Source: Sphaerothrix epifaneia
GTDB lineage: Bacteria > Cyanobacteriota > Cyanobacteriia > Phormidesmidales > Phormidesmidaceae
DNA: 64,000 bases
Direction: 5' to 3'
NCBI RefSeq assembly: GCF_042788235.1
Contig: NZ_JBHZOL010000023.1
Span: forward strand, 1-64,000
The translations under genes were made by a program, and so were the position numbers. The notes beneath the pieces were generated by a model, which was not told the DNA's origin, searched no databases, and saw nothing but the letters and a program-made list of their open reading frames with translations. Positions 44,287 through 53,095 of the stretch are shown here, in pieces (within the stretch, counting starts at the first letter, position 1; the number at the start of each line of letters is the position of its first letter).

Positions 44287-46821
44287 TTATTTGGTGGTCA
44301 TCGTATAAACGCCATCCCAGCCTTCTTCAGGTCGTTTGCTGGGATCACTAATGTATTCGCGAATACGACGTAGATGCTCGGTCACAGCCCCATCGGTAGG
44401 CACCAAATCATGGGCTTGTTGAAAGCGTCGCTGTGCCCGTTCAAATTCACGATTGATGTAAAAATGACGAGCTTCTTGATAAATCTCAAGCAGTTCTCGG
44501 CGCTGAGTGGGGAGATCTACTTGACGATGGTCAATTAGCTCATAAATCCGCACAGGTTCGTTTTTGCCTTTAACCCGAATGCGATCGAGTTCGCGTACCC
44601 AGATTTGATCTTTGCAAAGTTCGTAAGTGTGTTCGCTAATAACGATGTCACAGCCATATTGTTTGGTGATGCCTTCCAAACGAGAGCTGAGGTTTACTCC
44701 ATCGCCAATCACGGTATACTCCATCTTTTTCTGGGAGCCAATATTACCGGAGACGACCTCTCCAGAGCTAATGCCAATGCCAATGCGAATGTCAGGCAAC
44801 GATTTACTCAGGCGATCGTAGTTAAAACGCTCTAGCCGATGGCGCATATCAAGGGCAGACTGCACAGCCCCCCAGGCATGGTTTTGCAGCGGTAGCGGCG
44901 CTCCAAAAACCGCCATTAAAGCATCGCCAATAAATTTATCGAGTGTGCCTTCATAGCTAAAGACGGCCTCGACCATCGTTTCAAAGTAGTCATTCAGCAG
45001 CGAAACGACTTGAGAGGCTTCGAGATTTTCCGTCAGTGTGGTGTAGCCACGAATGTCAGAAAACAGCACCGTTACTTCTCGCCGTTCGCCGACCATGAGT
45101 GAATCTTCACCCAACTGCATGACTCGCTCGGCTACGCCGGGGGTCATATAGCGGTAGAGGGTGGTTTTCATCCGCTTTTCTTGGCTGATATCTTCTAGCA
45201 CCAGCAACCCTCCCAAAACTCCGCCCTCCGGATTTGTGAGTGGATTGACGGTTAGATTGATGCTGCGTTCAATCGGCTTGATATGTTCACGGCTAAGTAG
45301 CGGTTGGTCAGTTTTGCCCCACAGAGCAAAACTACGGTCGGCGGTGGTGCTGGGAATGGCTAGCTGAGCCGGAAGATCTTCAGTGCTGTAGAGGGCAATT
45401 GAAAGACTTTGCTCAGGAACATAGTGCTTAGCTCCGTTCTTGAGGCTATCTTCTAGGCGAAACTGGATGTTTTCTAGCGGGATGACTTCCCAAACGTGTC
45501 GCTGGCGGAGATGATCTTCCCACAAAAGGCGGCAGTTTTTGGCGATCGCTTCGTCAGTCGGACAGCCGAGCAGTTCTAGAGCCGCGTCGTTGATAGTAAC
45601 GATACGCCCTTCTAAATCGGTCGAAATGACGGCATCAGAAAGACTTTGAAGAATGTCTTTTTGGTACTGCTTTTCGACGAGCACGCTTTCAAACAGCTTG
45701 GCGTTTTCTAAGGCAATGCCTGCTTGAATGTTAAACGCCCGCATGAACTCTTCGTCGAGGCTGGTAAAGTTGCCCTGATTTTTGTTGATTAGCTGGGTTA
45801 CGCCAATCAGGGTGCTAGAAGAGTCAAACACTGGCATACAGAGAATGTTGCGGGTTTTATAACCAGTTTTTTGATCGGCGGAGGGATCAAAGCGGGGATC
45901 TTCGTAAGCATCGGGAATATTGAGCGGCGTTCCAGTAGAGGCCACATATCCGACAATGCCTTTATCGGCTTGCTGGCGTAGCTCTATCAGCCCCCGATTG
46001 TCGCCCGTTTTTACCTTAGACCACAGCTCATGATTTTCTTCGTCAACAATCCAGAGGGTACTGCGGTCGGCCTGCATCAAGTCTCTGGCTTCTGCCATAA
46101 CCGATTGCAAGGTTTTTTCGAGGTCTAAACTTTGCTCTAGAGAAGAAATGGCTTTTAGCAGCGCCGCCACTCCTTTCTGGTTGCGGGCGGCAATATAGAA
46201 AGAATTACAGCTCTCTAAAATGATGCCAATTGAAGAAGCAAACTCGCGAAAGTTTTGCTCGTCACGGGTATCAAAGGGGCTTTGCCCCAGTTTGTTGAGC
46301 AACTGCACCACCGCCACCACGTTGTTGCGGCTGCTAAAGACAGGCATGCAAAGAATATTGCGCGTTCGATAGCCTGTTTTTTTGTCAATGCTGGAGTCAA
46401 AGCGGGGATCAGCATAGGCATCGGGGATGTTGAGATATTCCCCGGTACTGGCAACGTGTCCGGCAATCCCTTTGTGCATTGAAACGCGGATCTCAAGCTT
46501 GTGATCGCTTTCGCCGGACGCAATTTTTGACCATAGCTCTTGTTTGGTGTTATCCACCATGAAGATCGTGGTGCGTTCAGCCGATAATATCTGACCAATT
46601 TTGAGCGTAAAGGCTTCTAAGATCTGCTCTAGCATGGTTTCTAGGGCTTCGTTGTTGATCATGTCGATCGCCCTGAGAAAATGCTCAAATTCTCTGGTGA
46701 TTTGCTCTAGCAGATCAACGAACTGATGGGTCGGCAGATCTCGAACTTTGTTCGTTAGACTGGCCTGGTGATTGACCTGGGAGAGAGCCGCTAGCATGCT
46801 ACTAGAGTTTGAGGATGCCAT
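44287..46821 (-). CDS. cya: Adenylate cyclase, GAF-GAF-PAS-class III (CyaB1-like)
   Basis: Makes cAMP. Two GAF domains (about 60-205 and 230-375) each carry an NKFDE-type motif (NKLGQSPFDTRDE; NKNQGNFTSLDE), the mark of cyclic-nucleotide-binding GAF domains as in Anabaena CyaB1. A PAS-like region (about 390-560) precedes the class III catalytic domain (about 575-765). Metal ligands are Asp589 (FSDIRGYT) and Asp633 (FIGDALMAVFG). The substrate-choosing Lys699 (KMEYTVIGDG) with the following Asp marks adenylate rather than guanylate cyclase. NLSSRLE supplies the transition-state Asn/Arg. A TPR-like helix pair ends the 844 residues. cAMP feedback through GAF is likely. Confidence 0.94.
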   Translation of the reverse strand: MASSNSSSMLAALSQVNHQASLTNKVRDLPTHQFVDLLEQITREFEHFLRAIDMINNEALETMLEQILEAFTLKIGQILSAERTTIFMVDNTKQELWSKIASGESDHKLEIRVSMHKGIAGHVASTGEYLNIPDAYADPRFDSSIDKKTGYRTRNILCMPVFSSRNNVVAVVQLLNKLGQSPFDTRDEQNFREFASSIGIILESCNSFYIAARNQKGVAALLKAISSLEQSLDLEKTLQSVMAEARDLMQADRSTLWIVDEENHELWSKVKTGDNRGLIELRQQADKGIVGYVASTGTPLNIPDAYEDPRFDPSADQKTGYKTRNILCMPVFDSSSTLIGVTQLINKNQGNFTSLDEEFMRAFNIQAGIALENAKLFESVLVEKQYQKDILQSLSDAVISTDLEGRIVTINDAALELLGCPTDEAIAKNCRLLWEDHLRQRHVWEVIPLENIQFRLEDSLKNGAKHYVPEQSLSIALYSTEDLPAQLAIPSTTADRSFALWGKTDQPLLSREHIKPIERSINLTVNPLTNPEGGVLGGLLVLEDISQEKRMKTTLYRYMTPGVAERVMQLGEDSLMVGERREVTVLFSDIRGYTTLTENLEASQVVSLLNDYFETMVEAVFSYEGTLDKFIGDALMAVFGAPLPLQNHAWGAVQSALDMRHRLERFNYDRLSKSLPDIRIGIGISSGEVVSGNIGSQKKMEYTVIGDGVNLSSRLEGITKQYGCDIVISEHTYELCKDQIWVRELDRIRVKGKNEPVRIYELIDHRQVDLPTQRRELLEIYQEARHFYINREFERAQRRFQQAHDLVPTDGAVTEHLRRIREYISDPSKRPEEGWDGVYTMTTK

Positions 46822-47033
46822 AGGAGTCGGTGCTCAACAAGAAGTAAAAACTAGCCTAAAAATGCTGTAATCCGGCGTGAACCTAAAGTCAAAGAAGCAG
46901 TCCATTTTATGGACAGGACAATAGCAAAAAGGCTGCTTTGGCTAGCTGCTCGAATTTCAAGATAACGATTTCAGCTACCTACCAATGTACCCCGTTAGAC
47001 AATTTTGCTTTGGGCCATGGTTAAATTTCAAGC

Positions 47034-47855
47034 TTAGTAGAGCGCTTGCATCAGTCGCCGTCGATAGGCTTGAGTTAAAGCGGCTTCATCCCCAAGTAGA
47101 TTGAAAAGGGCAACCATGGCTTTGCGACCGCCATCATCGCGGTAGCGACGATCGCGTTCAACCACTTGTAAGAAGTAGCTTAAAGCCGTTTCGTGATCTT
47201 GGGCGATCGCGGCTTTGGCTCCCTGGAGATAGAGCTGATCGAGTTCAGAGTCGGGTTTGATGTCAGCGATCGCTTGCTGAAACTGAGCCATACCTTGCAA
47301 CCCAACGGCGGTGCGGTAGTCTGCTGCTTCGCTGGGCTGAATGGCACTCAGCAACTTGATAGCTGAGTCATAGCTACCTTGCTGAATCAAAAAGCGTGCG
47401 CCTGCTAAGATTAAGCGTCTATCTTCAGGATACTGCTGCATCAGGTGAGCAAACTGGCGCTTGGCAGTTTCAGGGTCTGCCGCCGCCTCAGCCGCCGCAA
47501 TCGCCTTGAGTCCTCGCTCTAGGGCAGACTCCAAACCCAACTGAGCTAAGCGATCGCGAATTTGCGGCTCTGGCAAAACACCGACAAATCCATCGACTAC
47601 CTGACCAGCAAGGAAGAATTTGACATCGGGAACACCCTCTACGCCATAAACATTGGCTAAATCTGGGTTTTGGTCAATATCAACTTTGGCCAGCACACAG
47701 TCATATTCAGTCACTAGCTTTTCCAGCATGGGCTTGAGCATCTGACAAGGGCCACACCAGGTAGCGAAAAAATCAACCACCACTGGCTGCTCGTGGGATT
47801 GCAACAGCACCTCAGTTTCAAAATTTTGGCTATTAACGTCGATAGAAACGCCCAT
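47034..47855 (-). CDS. Thioredoxin-TPR protein (YbbN/CnoX-like)
   Basis: The 273-residue soluble protein has a thioredoxin domain (1-110) with WCGPC at 33-37 intact, including FFATWCGPCQMLKPMLEKL and the cis-Pro region GVPDVKFFLAG (unusual Asp after the Pro). A helical TPR-like half follows to the end. That layout is the CnoX/YbbN co-chaperone type, which passes unfolded proteins to GroEL or DnaK. The CXXC is complete, so redox activity is possible, unlike E. coli YbbN, where it is lost. It stands alone between the cyclase and the hydrolase. Confidence 0.9.
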   Translation of the reverse strand: MGVSIDVNSQNFETEVLLQSHEQPVVVDFFATWCGPCQMLKPMLEKLVTEYDCVLAKVDIDQNPDLANVYGVEGVPDVKFFLAGQVVDGFVGVLPEPQIRDRLAQLGLESALERGLKAIAAAEAAADPETAKRQFAHLMQQYPEDRRLILAGARFLIQQGSYDSAIKLLSAIQPSEAADYRTAVGLQGMAQFQQAIADIKPDSELDQLYLQGAKAAIAQDHETALSYFLQVVERDRRYRDDGGRKAMVALFNLLGDEAALTQAYRRRLMQALY

Positions 47856-48028
47856 TTCCTATAGTTTCCTCATACCGTGAACTCTTTTCAGGAGGTTGGT
47901 GACTCGGAGGTGCTAGGCCATCTGGTTTTGATGTTACCTTCTATTTCTCTCCGTTAGAAAGGCCAAATTGGCAAACTCTCTAGAGCGGGAAAAATTCAAG
48001 ACGCACTCGGCTCGACCCGACATTGACG

Positions 48029-48901
48029 TTAGCCGACAAACCGCAAAATAGCTTCTGCTGTTAGTTCTGGCTTTTCTAGATGCGGCACATGACCACAATC
48101 GGCAATCCACACCAGTTGGCTTGAGGCAATGGCTTGCTGAAAACGGGTCGCATCTTTGATCCCCAAAATTCGGTCTTGCTGGCCCCAAACGATCAGCGTG
48201 GGTACGGCAATTTGAGCAATCTTAGCGGTTAAAAAGTTGTAGCCGCCGCTTTTGGTAAAGGCGATTAGCGCTTCGTGCCAGTTTGGTAACTGGGTGTGTA
48301 GCGCCGCACACAACTCAGCATCAGGCGTTACCAGGTTGCGATCGCAGTAAGCCTGCCAGCTAATGCGTCGTCGGACGGCTGGATTTTTGAGAAAGTTAGT
48401 CGCCCAGCGATCTAGGGGAGGAAACATTAACTGACCCATGGCTGGCCCAGCGGCAAAGCCAGCACTATCAAGCAAGATCAGCTTTTCAACACAGTCTGGA
48501 TAGGTTAAAGCAAAGTCGATCGCCGCCGCCCCTCCCATTGAAGCCCCAATTAGAACAACCGGACGCTGAATCAGCTGCTGCCAAGTGCTGTAGAGATGTA
48601 GCTTGATGGCTCCTGGGCTGAAGTTAACCCCGGCAACGCGATCGGTAAAGCCAAAACCCAGCATATCTACAGCCCAAGTCGAATACTCACTCGCCAGCCG
48701 GGGGATCAGTCGTCGAAACTCTAGCAGCGAACTATCAAAGCCAGCCAACAATAACAGCGGCGGGGCACCTGCTCCCTGGTGAGTATAAGCCGTAGCAATG
48801 GGCGCTGGCGTCAGGGGTGTCTTAATTTCAGCTAGCTGGATCTGTTGAGCCAGAGCCGTCGAGGCTGGTTCTGTCAATTGATTGAGGTTGGCAGGCAGCA
48901 T
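48029..48901 (-). CDS. Alpha/beta-hydrolase family protein
   Basis: The 290-residue soluble hydrolase has the oxyanion segment LLLLAGFDSSLLEFRRL, nucleophile Ser121 in LIGASMGGAAAID, the acid-turn Asp in IVWGQQDRILGIKD near 245 and His in DCGHVPHLEKPE near 273, so the catalytic triad is complete. The strand order fits the esterase/C-C hydrolase group. The substrate is unknown. It is on the minus strand with a 52-base gap to ictB; co-transcription is possible. Confidence 0.92.
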   Translation of the reverse strand: MLPANLNQLTEPASTALAQQIQLAEIKTPLTPAPIATAYTHQGAGAPPLLLLAGFDSSLLEFRRLIPRLASEYSTWAVDMLGFGFTDRVAGVNFSPGAIKLHLYSTWQQLIQRPVVLIGASMGGAAAIDFALTYPDCVEKLILLDSAGFAAGPAMGQLMFPPLDRWATNFLKNPAVRRRISWQAYCDRNLVTPDAELCAALHTQLPNWHEALIAFTKSGGYNFLTAKIAQIAVPTLIVWGQQDRILGIKDATRFQQAIASSQLVWIADCGHVPHLEKPELTAEAILRFVG

Positions 48902-48953
48902 CTAATGTGATCAAAGGGTAGATTCGCCAATCATAGCGCAGCGTCAACAGAGG

Positions 48954-50345
48954 CTATTGGGGATTGATTCTCCAGGTTTTGGGTGAGCTGGCTACGTAGT
49001 AGCTAGCGACTAAGGCCATCATCAGCCACCAGAGGGTGCTGACCTGGGGGCGATACCAGACGGTATCAACCAAGCCATGCATCAGCAAACCAACTTGAGT
49101 CGCGATCGCCGCCATCAGCCAATAGGCTTGGACATCGGCTAGTTGTCGTAATCGCCGTAGTTGGGTTAAACCTTGGGTGAAAGCAACAATCAGCAGCCAG
49201 AGAAAAGCACAAAACCCTACCAAGCCAGCTTCTACAGCCGTCTCCAGAAAAATAGAGTAGGCGCTGAGGGCGGTATAGCGAGGGCGCTGATAAAGGGGAT
49301 AAATCTGGTTAAAGGCATCGTTGCCTGGGCCAATACCCAAGACGGGGCGATCGCGAATCATCTCAATCACAGCAGCCCAAACGTTTAGCCGAAAATTATT
49401 GCTGCTGTCTTGCCGTCCGGCAAAAATGCTAGCAACCCGCGATCGCAACGGTGCCAACGCCAAAATAGCCACAACCAGAAAAGCGGCGGCTCCACCGATA
49501 AAGACAGGCAAAGCCCAGCGTCGCCAAAATGGATTGAAATGGACACTCCACCAGTAAACCAGCAAGACTAGCAGCACAAAGCCAGCCCCAACAAAGCCAA
49601 TCCACCCCCCCCGGCTAAAGGTGAGAATTAAGCAACAGGTGTTGACCCCTAACATCACCCCGGCCAACAGCTTGGGTAGCCAGCGTGGCCAAACAAAGAT
49701 GGCGGCGGCGCTGAGCATTACAGCCGGGATCAAATAAGCCGCCAGCAAATTGGGATTACCCAGGTAACTGTAAACGCGAGTGGTGCCCGCCAGCGATGAA
49801 GTGGGATCGACCCAAGTAGCCAGCGCTTCTGCCCCAAAAAACCACTGCCGCAATCCATACACCGAGACGATCAGCGCTGAGAGCAGATAAACCGTTATTA
49901 GCCCTGTTCGAAGCTGCGGACGTCGCAAAGTTCGGGCCATCAGCAAAAAGAGCAGCAAATTCAGCGTCAGCTTGATCAAGCCTTTAAGCGCGGCGACTTT
50001 CACGGGGGAAAGCGCAGTGGCCAGCACCATAACTCCCCAGTACAGAACCACCGCCAGGTGAATAGGCGTTAACCCGTCGCCCGCCTCGTCTGAAATGGTT
50101 AGCAGTAGCCAAAAGCTGCTACAGGCAATCAACAAGACGCCAATGAGGGTAGTAGAAACGTAGGGGGCAAGGGCAAAAATTAAAGCTACCAGCAGCAGGG
50201 CGATCCAGTCTGCCCACTGTAGCAGCCAGCTAGCCTGCCGCCATTGCCGAAAAGGATTCAGTAAACGGTGGAGATAGCTTACTTCGCGCCATTGGTGCAG
50301 CGCCAAACCGCCAAATGTAACTTGTTGCCAGACTGAATTGCTCAT
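48954..50345 (-). CDS. ictB: IctB family protein, O-antigen ligase-like membrane protein
   Basis: The product has about ten hydrophobic segments in 463 residues. YSYLGNPNLLAAYLIPAVML and LILTFSRGGWIGFVGAGFVL belong to the O-antigen ligase/polymerase superfamily, and the N-terminal part (FGGLALHQWREVSYLHRLL) matches IctB. IctB was named for a role in inorganic carbon accumulation in Synechococcus, but bicarbonate transport is not proven. The frame opens at a TTG one base after the pentapeptide gene stop; the ATG at 50345 is preferred. It is probably co-transcribed with the pentapeptide gene. Confidence 0.9.
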   Translation of the reverse strand: MSNSVWQQVTFGGLALHQWREVSYLHRLLNPFRQWRQASWLLQWADWIALLLVALIFALAPYVSTTLIGVLLIACSSFWLLLTISDEAGDGLTPIHLAVVLYWGVMVLATALSPVKVAALKGLIKLTLNLLLFLLMARTLRRPQLRTGLITVYLLSALIVSVYGLRQWFFGAEALATWVDPTSSLAGTTRVYSYLGNPNLLAAYLIPAVMLSAAAIFVWPRWLPKLLAGVMLGVNTCCLILTFSRGGWIGFVGAGFVLLVLLVYWWSVHFNPFWRRWALPVFIGGAAAFLVVAILALAPLRSRVASIFAGRQDSSNNFRLNVWAAVIEMIRDRPVLGIGPGNDAFNQIYPLYQRPRYTALSAYSIFLETAVEAGLVGFCAFLWLLIVAFTQGLTQLRRLRQLADVQAYWLMAAIATQVGLLMHGLVDTVWYRPQVSTLWWLMMALVASYYVASSPKTWRINPQ

Positions 50346-50355
50346 AGTTGTCAAT

Positions 50356-50898
50356 TTAACGGCAGCCTAAGCTATCGCGAGTTGAAATGCCAGTGACTGG
50401 ATTAATGCCGTCTGCATAGTCGCACATCTGGGCAATCTGGTAGCGATCCAAAATGGTGTTGGAAAAATCAGCTCCCTGAATGATGGCCTGGTTGAAGGTG
50501 CTACTAGTGGCGATCGCATCGACAAAAAGGGCGTTGGTAAAGTTAGCGCCATCAAAGACCACTCGATCGGCAAAAGTTCCAGACAGGTCGGCGGCTGTTA
50601 GATCTGTTTCTAAAAAAGAAGCCTTGGTAAGAATGGTGCCTTTTAGATTAGCGCCCTGAAAGTTGGCTTTGCGAACTTCAGCGCCCGCAAACGAGGTACC
50701 TTCTAAGTTTTTGCTAGAAAAGTCACGGTAGCTCAGATCAGTGAGGGTGTAGTCTACCATATTGTCTTGGGCTAAAGCTGGCTGAACGTTGCTGATGAAG
50801 CCAAATGCCAGTAGCCCTGCAACCAGGCAAAGATTCACCAGTTGTCGCAGTCTTATTTGTAAGTGCTGTCCCATGCGCTTCTCTAGTGTCATCATCAA
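50356..50898 (-). CDS. Exported pentapeptide-repeat protein
   Basis: A signal peptide (about 1-44, cleavage near ALAQ-DNM) leads a 135-residue mature protein built of A(N/D)LXX-type repeats from about residue 60 to 150: ANFQGANLKGTILTKASF, DLTAADLSGTF and VFDGANFTNALF. It folds as a right-handed beta helix and resembles the lumenal TL15/TL17 group of thylakoids. The C-terminal end has two Cys (CDYADGINPVTGISTRDSLG and then C), possibly a disulfide. It comes immediately before ictB on the same strand; the next gene upstream is divergent, so the promoter lies in 50899-50954. Confidence 0.88.
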   Translation of the reverse strand: MMMTLEKRMGQHLQIRLRQLVNLCLVAGLLAFGFISNVQPALAQDNMVDYTLTDLSYRDFSSKNLEGTSFAGAEVRKANFQGANLKGTILTKASFLETDLTAADLSGTFADRVVFDGANFTNALFVDAIATSSTFNQAIIQGADFSNTILDRYQIAQMCDYADGINPVTGISTRDSLGCR

Positions 50899-50954
50899 TA
50901 GTAGGTATTATTATCAGCGATCGCTAGAGAGATCCTCATCCCCCTCAAAAAACT

Positions 50955-51785
50955 ATGGCAGACTTTGAGCGATCGCCAAAAGCTTACTATTCTCAAACGC
51001 TGAACCAAAAGAAAACCTGGTATGCAGCCGTTGCCGCCGCCTATGACAAAGCCAGACCGCCCTATCCACCCGCGTTGATTCAACAAGCTCTGGCGCTGGC
51101 GCAGCTATCGGCGGGCGATCGCATTTTAGAGTTGGGCTGCGGGCCAGCAACCGCAACGACTGCTTTTGCGGCGCTTGGTATGACCATGGTTTGCCTGGAA
51201 CCGAGTCCGCCAACCTATGCATTGGCGCAGCAAAACTGTGCCCCTTATCCGGCTGTGAGTTTGCTGAATACGACTTTTGAAGAGTGGTCAGTAGATTCGG
51301 CTGGCTTTGAAGCAGTGCTGGCAGCCAATGCCTTTCATTGGATTGCGCCCGATATCCGCCATGCCAAGTCGGCACAAGCGCTGAAGGCGCAAGGGGCGCT
51401 GATTTTGCTATGGAATCTGCCGCCGCAGCTACCATCCGCTATTGGGCAACAGTTACAGCCAATTTATCAAGCCCACAGCCCAGAGCTAGCTTTCCCAGAG
51501 TCGTTTCAGGCTCGAGTTGAAAACATTCGCCAGTTAGGTCAAGCGGCGGTTCACTCTGGCTATTTTCAGCATCTCAAAGCTGAGCAGCAAATTTGCCAAG
51601 CATTTTACAGCGTTGATGACTATTTGCTGCTGCTGAGTACGCTGTCGCCTTATATTGCTTTGCCTGCCGAGCAACGGCAAGCGCTTTTTGCCGATCTAAA
51701 AGCCGCGCTAGAAAAAAGCTGGGGCGATCGCCTACCTGTCAGTTATCTGTCGGCGCTGCAGGTGTTGCACAAAGCGGACTGCTAG
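50955..51785 (+). CDS. Class I SAM-dependent methyltransferase
   Basis: The 276-residue soluble protein has the SAM-binding glycine loop ILELGCGPATATTAFAALGM (about residues 57-76), the acidic strand-2 end CLEPSP and strand 4 VLAANAFHWIAPD. It is a type 11 methyltransferase with a helical C-terminal half; the substrate is unknown. It is the single plus-strand gene in this area, divergent from the pentapeptide gene and convergent with psb32. Its TAG stop and the psb32 stop share the palindrome CTAG at 51782-51785. No clear Shine-Dalgarno sequence is seen. Confidence 0.92.
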   Translation: MADFERSPKAYYSQTLNQKKTWYAAVAAAYDKARPPYPPALIQQALALAQLSAGDRILELGCGPATATTAFAALGMTMVCLEPSPPTYALAQQNCAPYPAVSLLNTTFEEWSVDSAGFEAVLAANAFHWIAPDIRHAKSAQALKAQGALILLWNLPPQLPSAIGQQLQPIYQAHSPELAFPESFQARVENIRQLGQAAVHSGYFQHLKAEQQICQAFYSVDDYLLLLSTLSPYIALPAEQRQALFADLKAALEKSWGDRLPVSYLSALQVLHKADC

Positions 51786-52498
51786 CCCCCCATTGATTGG
51801 TAAAACCAGTAGGTTGCCATAGGAATTAAGGTGGCCGCAATCAAAAAACCCACCACAATGGCCGTGGAATTAGAGCGGTTTTCCTCTGTTTCTTCCGCCG
51901 AGGCGAAGGTGCTTTCTAGCTCAAAACTTTCGTCATCCACAGGTGGCCCTGGATCGGCTGCGCCAGAGAGAACCGCTACCAGGCGATCGGTGGCTGCCAA
52001 AAAAGCCTGATTGTATTTGTTGCCTTGCCGCAGCGGCACTTGAATGGTTTCTTGCGCCACGCTTTCGGCAATATCAGGGGTTAGACGCTGGGCGGCGGCT
52101 TCACCCACTTTTAAGGCCGCCCCGTTGGTGACATCATCTAGAACCAATAAAGCCTGATTAGCCTGAGCCTCAGGTGTGGGAAACCACTGGGCAAAAAGCT
52201 GGTCGGCAAAGCTTTGAGGGGTTTCACCATAATCTAGACGGTGAATGGTGACCAGCCGTAACTCAGTGCCACTTTGGGCCAGTTGACGGAGCTGATCGCT
52301 AATTTTACCTTCGTTGAGACGGCTAATTTGGTTAGCGTCATCCACAACCCAAGTGTTTTGTCCGGGAGCCAACTGGGGCATTTGATAAACGCCCGTTGCA
52401 TAGGCTGGCAAGGCAAGCAGTTGCAAAGCGCAGACCGCGATCGCCAACCCTAGACTCCACTGTTTCCAGGCAGTGAGGCAGGTGAGGAGCTTCCGCAT
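51782..52498 (-). CDS. psb32: TPM-domain photosystem II repair protein Psb32
   Basis: A signal peptide (about 1-34, ending ALPAYA) leads a TPM/phosphatase-type domain (about 38-190): WVVDDANQISRLNEGKISDQ, then LRQLAQSGTELRLVTIHRLD and GNKYNQAFLAATDRL. An acidic linker follows and a C-terminal membrane anchor lies at about 212-232, giving a lumen-facing protein tethered to the thylakoid. Psb32 in Synechocystis protects photosystem II and speeds its repair after light damage. The 238-residue length and layout match. The TPM family also includes other roles, so the symbol is given with moderate certainty. Confidence 0.85.
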   Translation of the reverse strand: MRKLLTCLTAWKQWSLGLAIAVCALQLLALPAYATGVYQMPQLAPGQNTWVVDDANQISRLNEGKISDQLRQLAQSGTELRLVTIHRLDYGETPQSFADQLFAQWFPTPEAQANQALLVLDDVTNGAALKVGEAAAQRLTPDIAESVAQETIQVPLRQGNKYNQAFLAATDRLVAVLSGAADPGPPVDDESFELESTFASAEETEENRSNSTAIVVGFLIAATLIPMATYWFYQSMGG

Positions 52499-52597
52499 TG
52501 TCTTTATAGATCCGTTTTAAAGTGCTTTGAGATAATCGGCTCTAACTTTAATATACGGGACGGGGGGATCGCAGCGGCAGCGGCAATAGTCGGTTGT

Positions 52598-53020
52598 TTA
52601 ATCTTGAACGTACGCTTGGCCGCTAATCAAGGCAATTTCAGCCCGCACAAATTCGCGCCCCAGGTAAGCCGCATGATCTAAAAAGGTGACTGGACAGGGC
52701 GGGTCGGCGTTTTCAAACAGCTTGATGCAAAGCTCTTTGGCCGTTCGAGCGCTATATACCTGGGTATGGCTGCGCTCAACTTTGCCACGGGTAGGGAGGG
52801 GTTTGCCCGTTTCAGGGTCACAAGCTAGCCCTTTGTCATTGATCACGTTGGTAAAATGCTTGGCGCAGATTAAGCCTTGATCGCGATCGAGATAAATGAG
52901 AAAGTAACCGCCTGGATCTAGCTCAATGTAGCGTTTCGAGAGCTGGTTATCTAAGGCATCAAGGTCTTGGGTTGTGGGCGTGGAAAGAGATTGGGATTCA
53001 GTCACAGCAGTCATTGGCAT
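52598..53020 (-). CDS. DUF4346 protein
   Basis: The soluble protein of about 140 residues starts near MPMTAVTESQ. A polar N-terminus leads into LDNQLSKRYIELDPGGYFLI, then YLDRDQGLICAKHFTNVIND, AKELCIKLFENADPPCPVTF and LDHAAYLGREFVRAEIALI. The YIELDPGGYFLIYLDR core is the DUF4346 pattern found across cyanobacteria; function is unknown. Four Cys are scattered without a CXXC. The frame opens at a TTG six bases upstream; ATGs at 53020 and 53014 are both possible starts. Confidence 0.8.
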   Translation of the reverse strand: MPMTAVTESQSLSTPTTQDLDALDNQLSKRYIELDPGGYFLIYLDRDQGLICAKHFTNVINDKGLACDPETGKPLPTRGKVERSHTQVYSARTAKELCIKLFENADPPCPVTFLDHAAYLGREFVRAEIALISGQAYVQD

Positions 53021-53095
53021 GAGCAAAAGGCTAGATCCCTTATCTTAGCCTGCCAGCAAAAACTCGTCGCTGCTAGTGGCTGTTTATTCACCTGT

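Noticed and set aside
50953..51435. Minus-strand open frame of 160 codons antisense to the methyltransferase
   Set aside because: The plus-strand frame has clear SAM motifs; the antisense product is low complexity with no domain.
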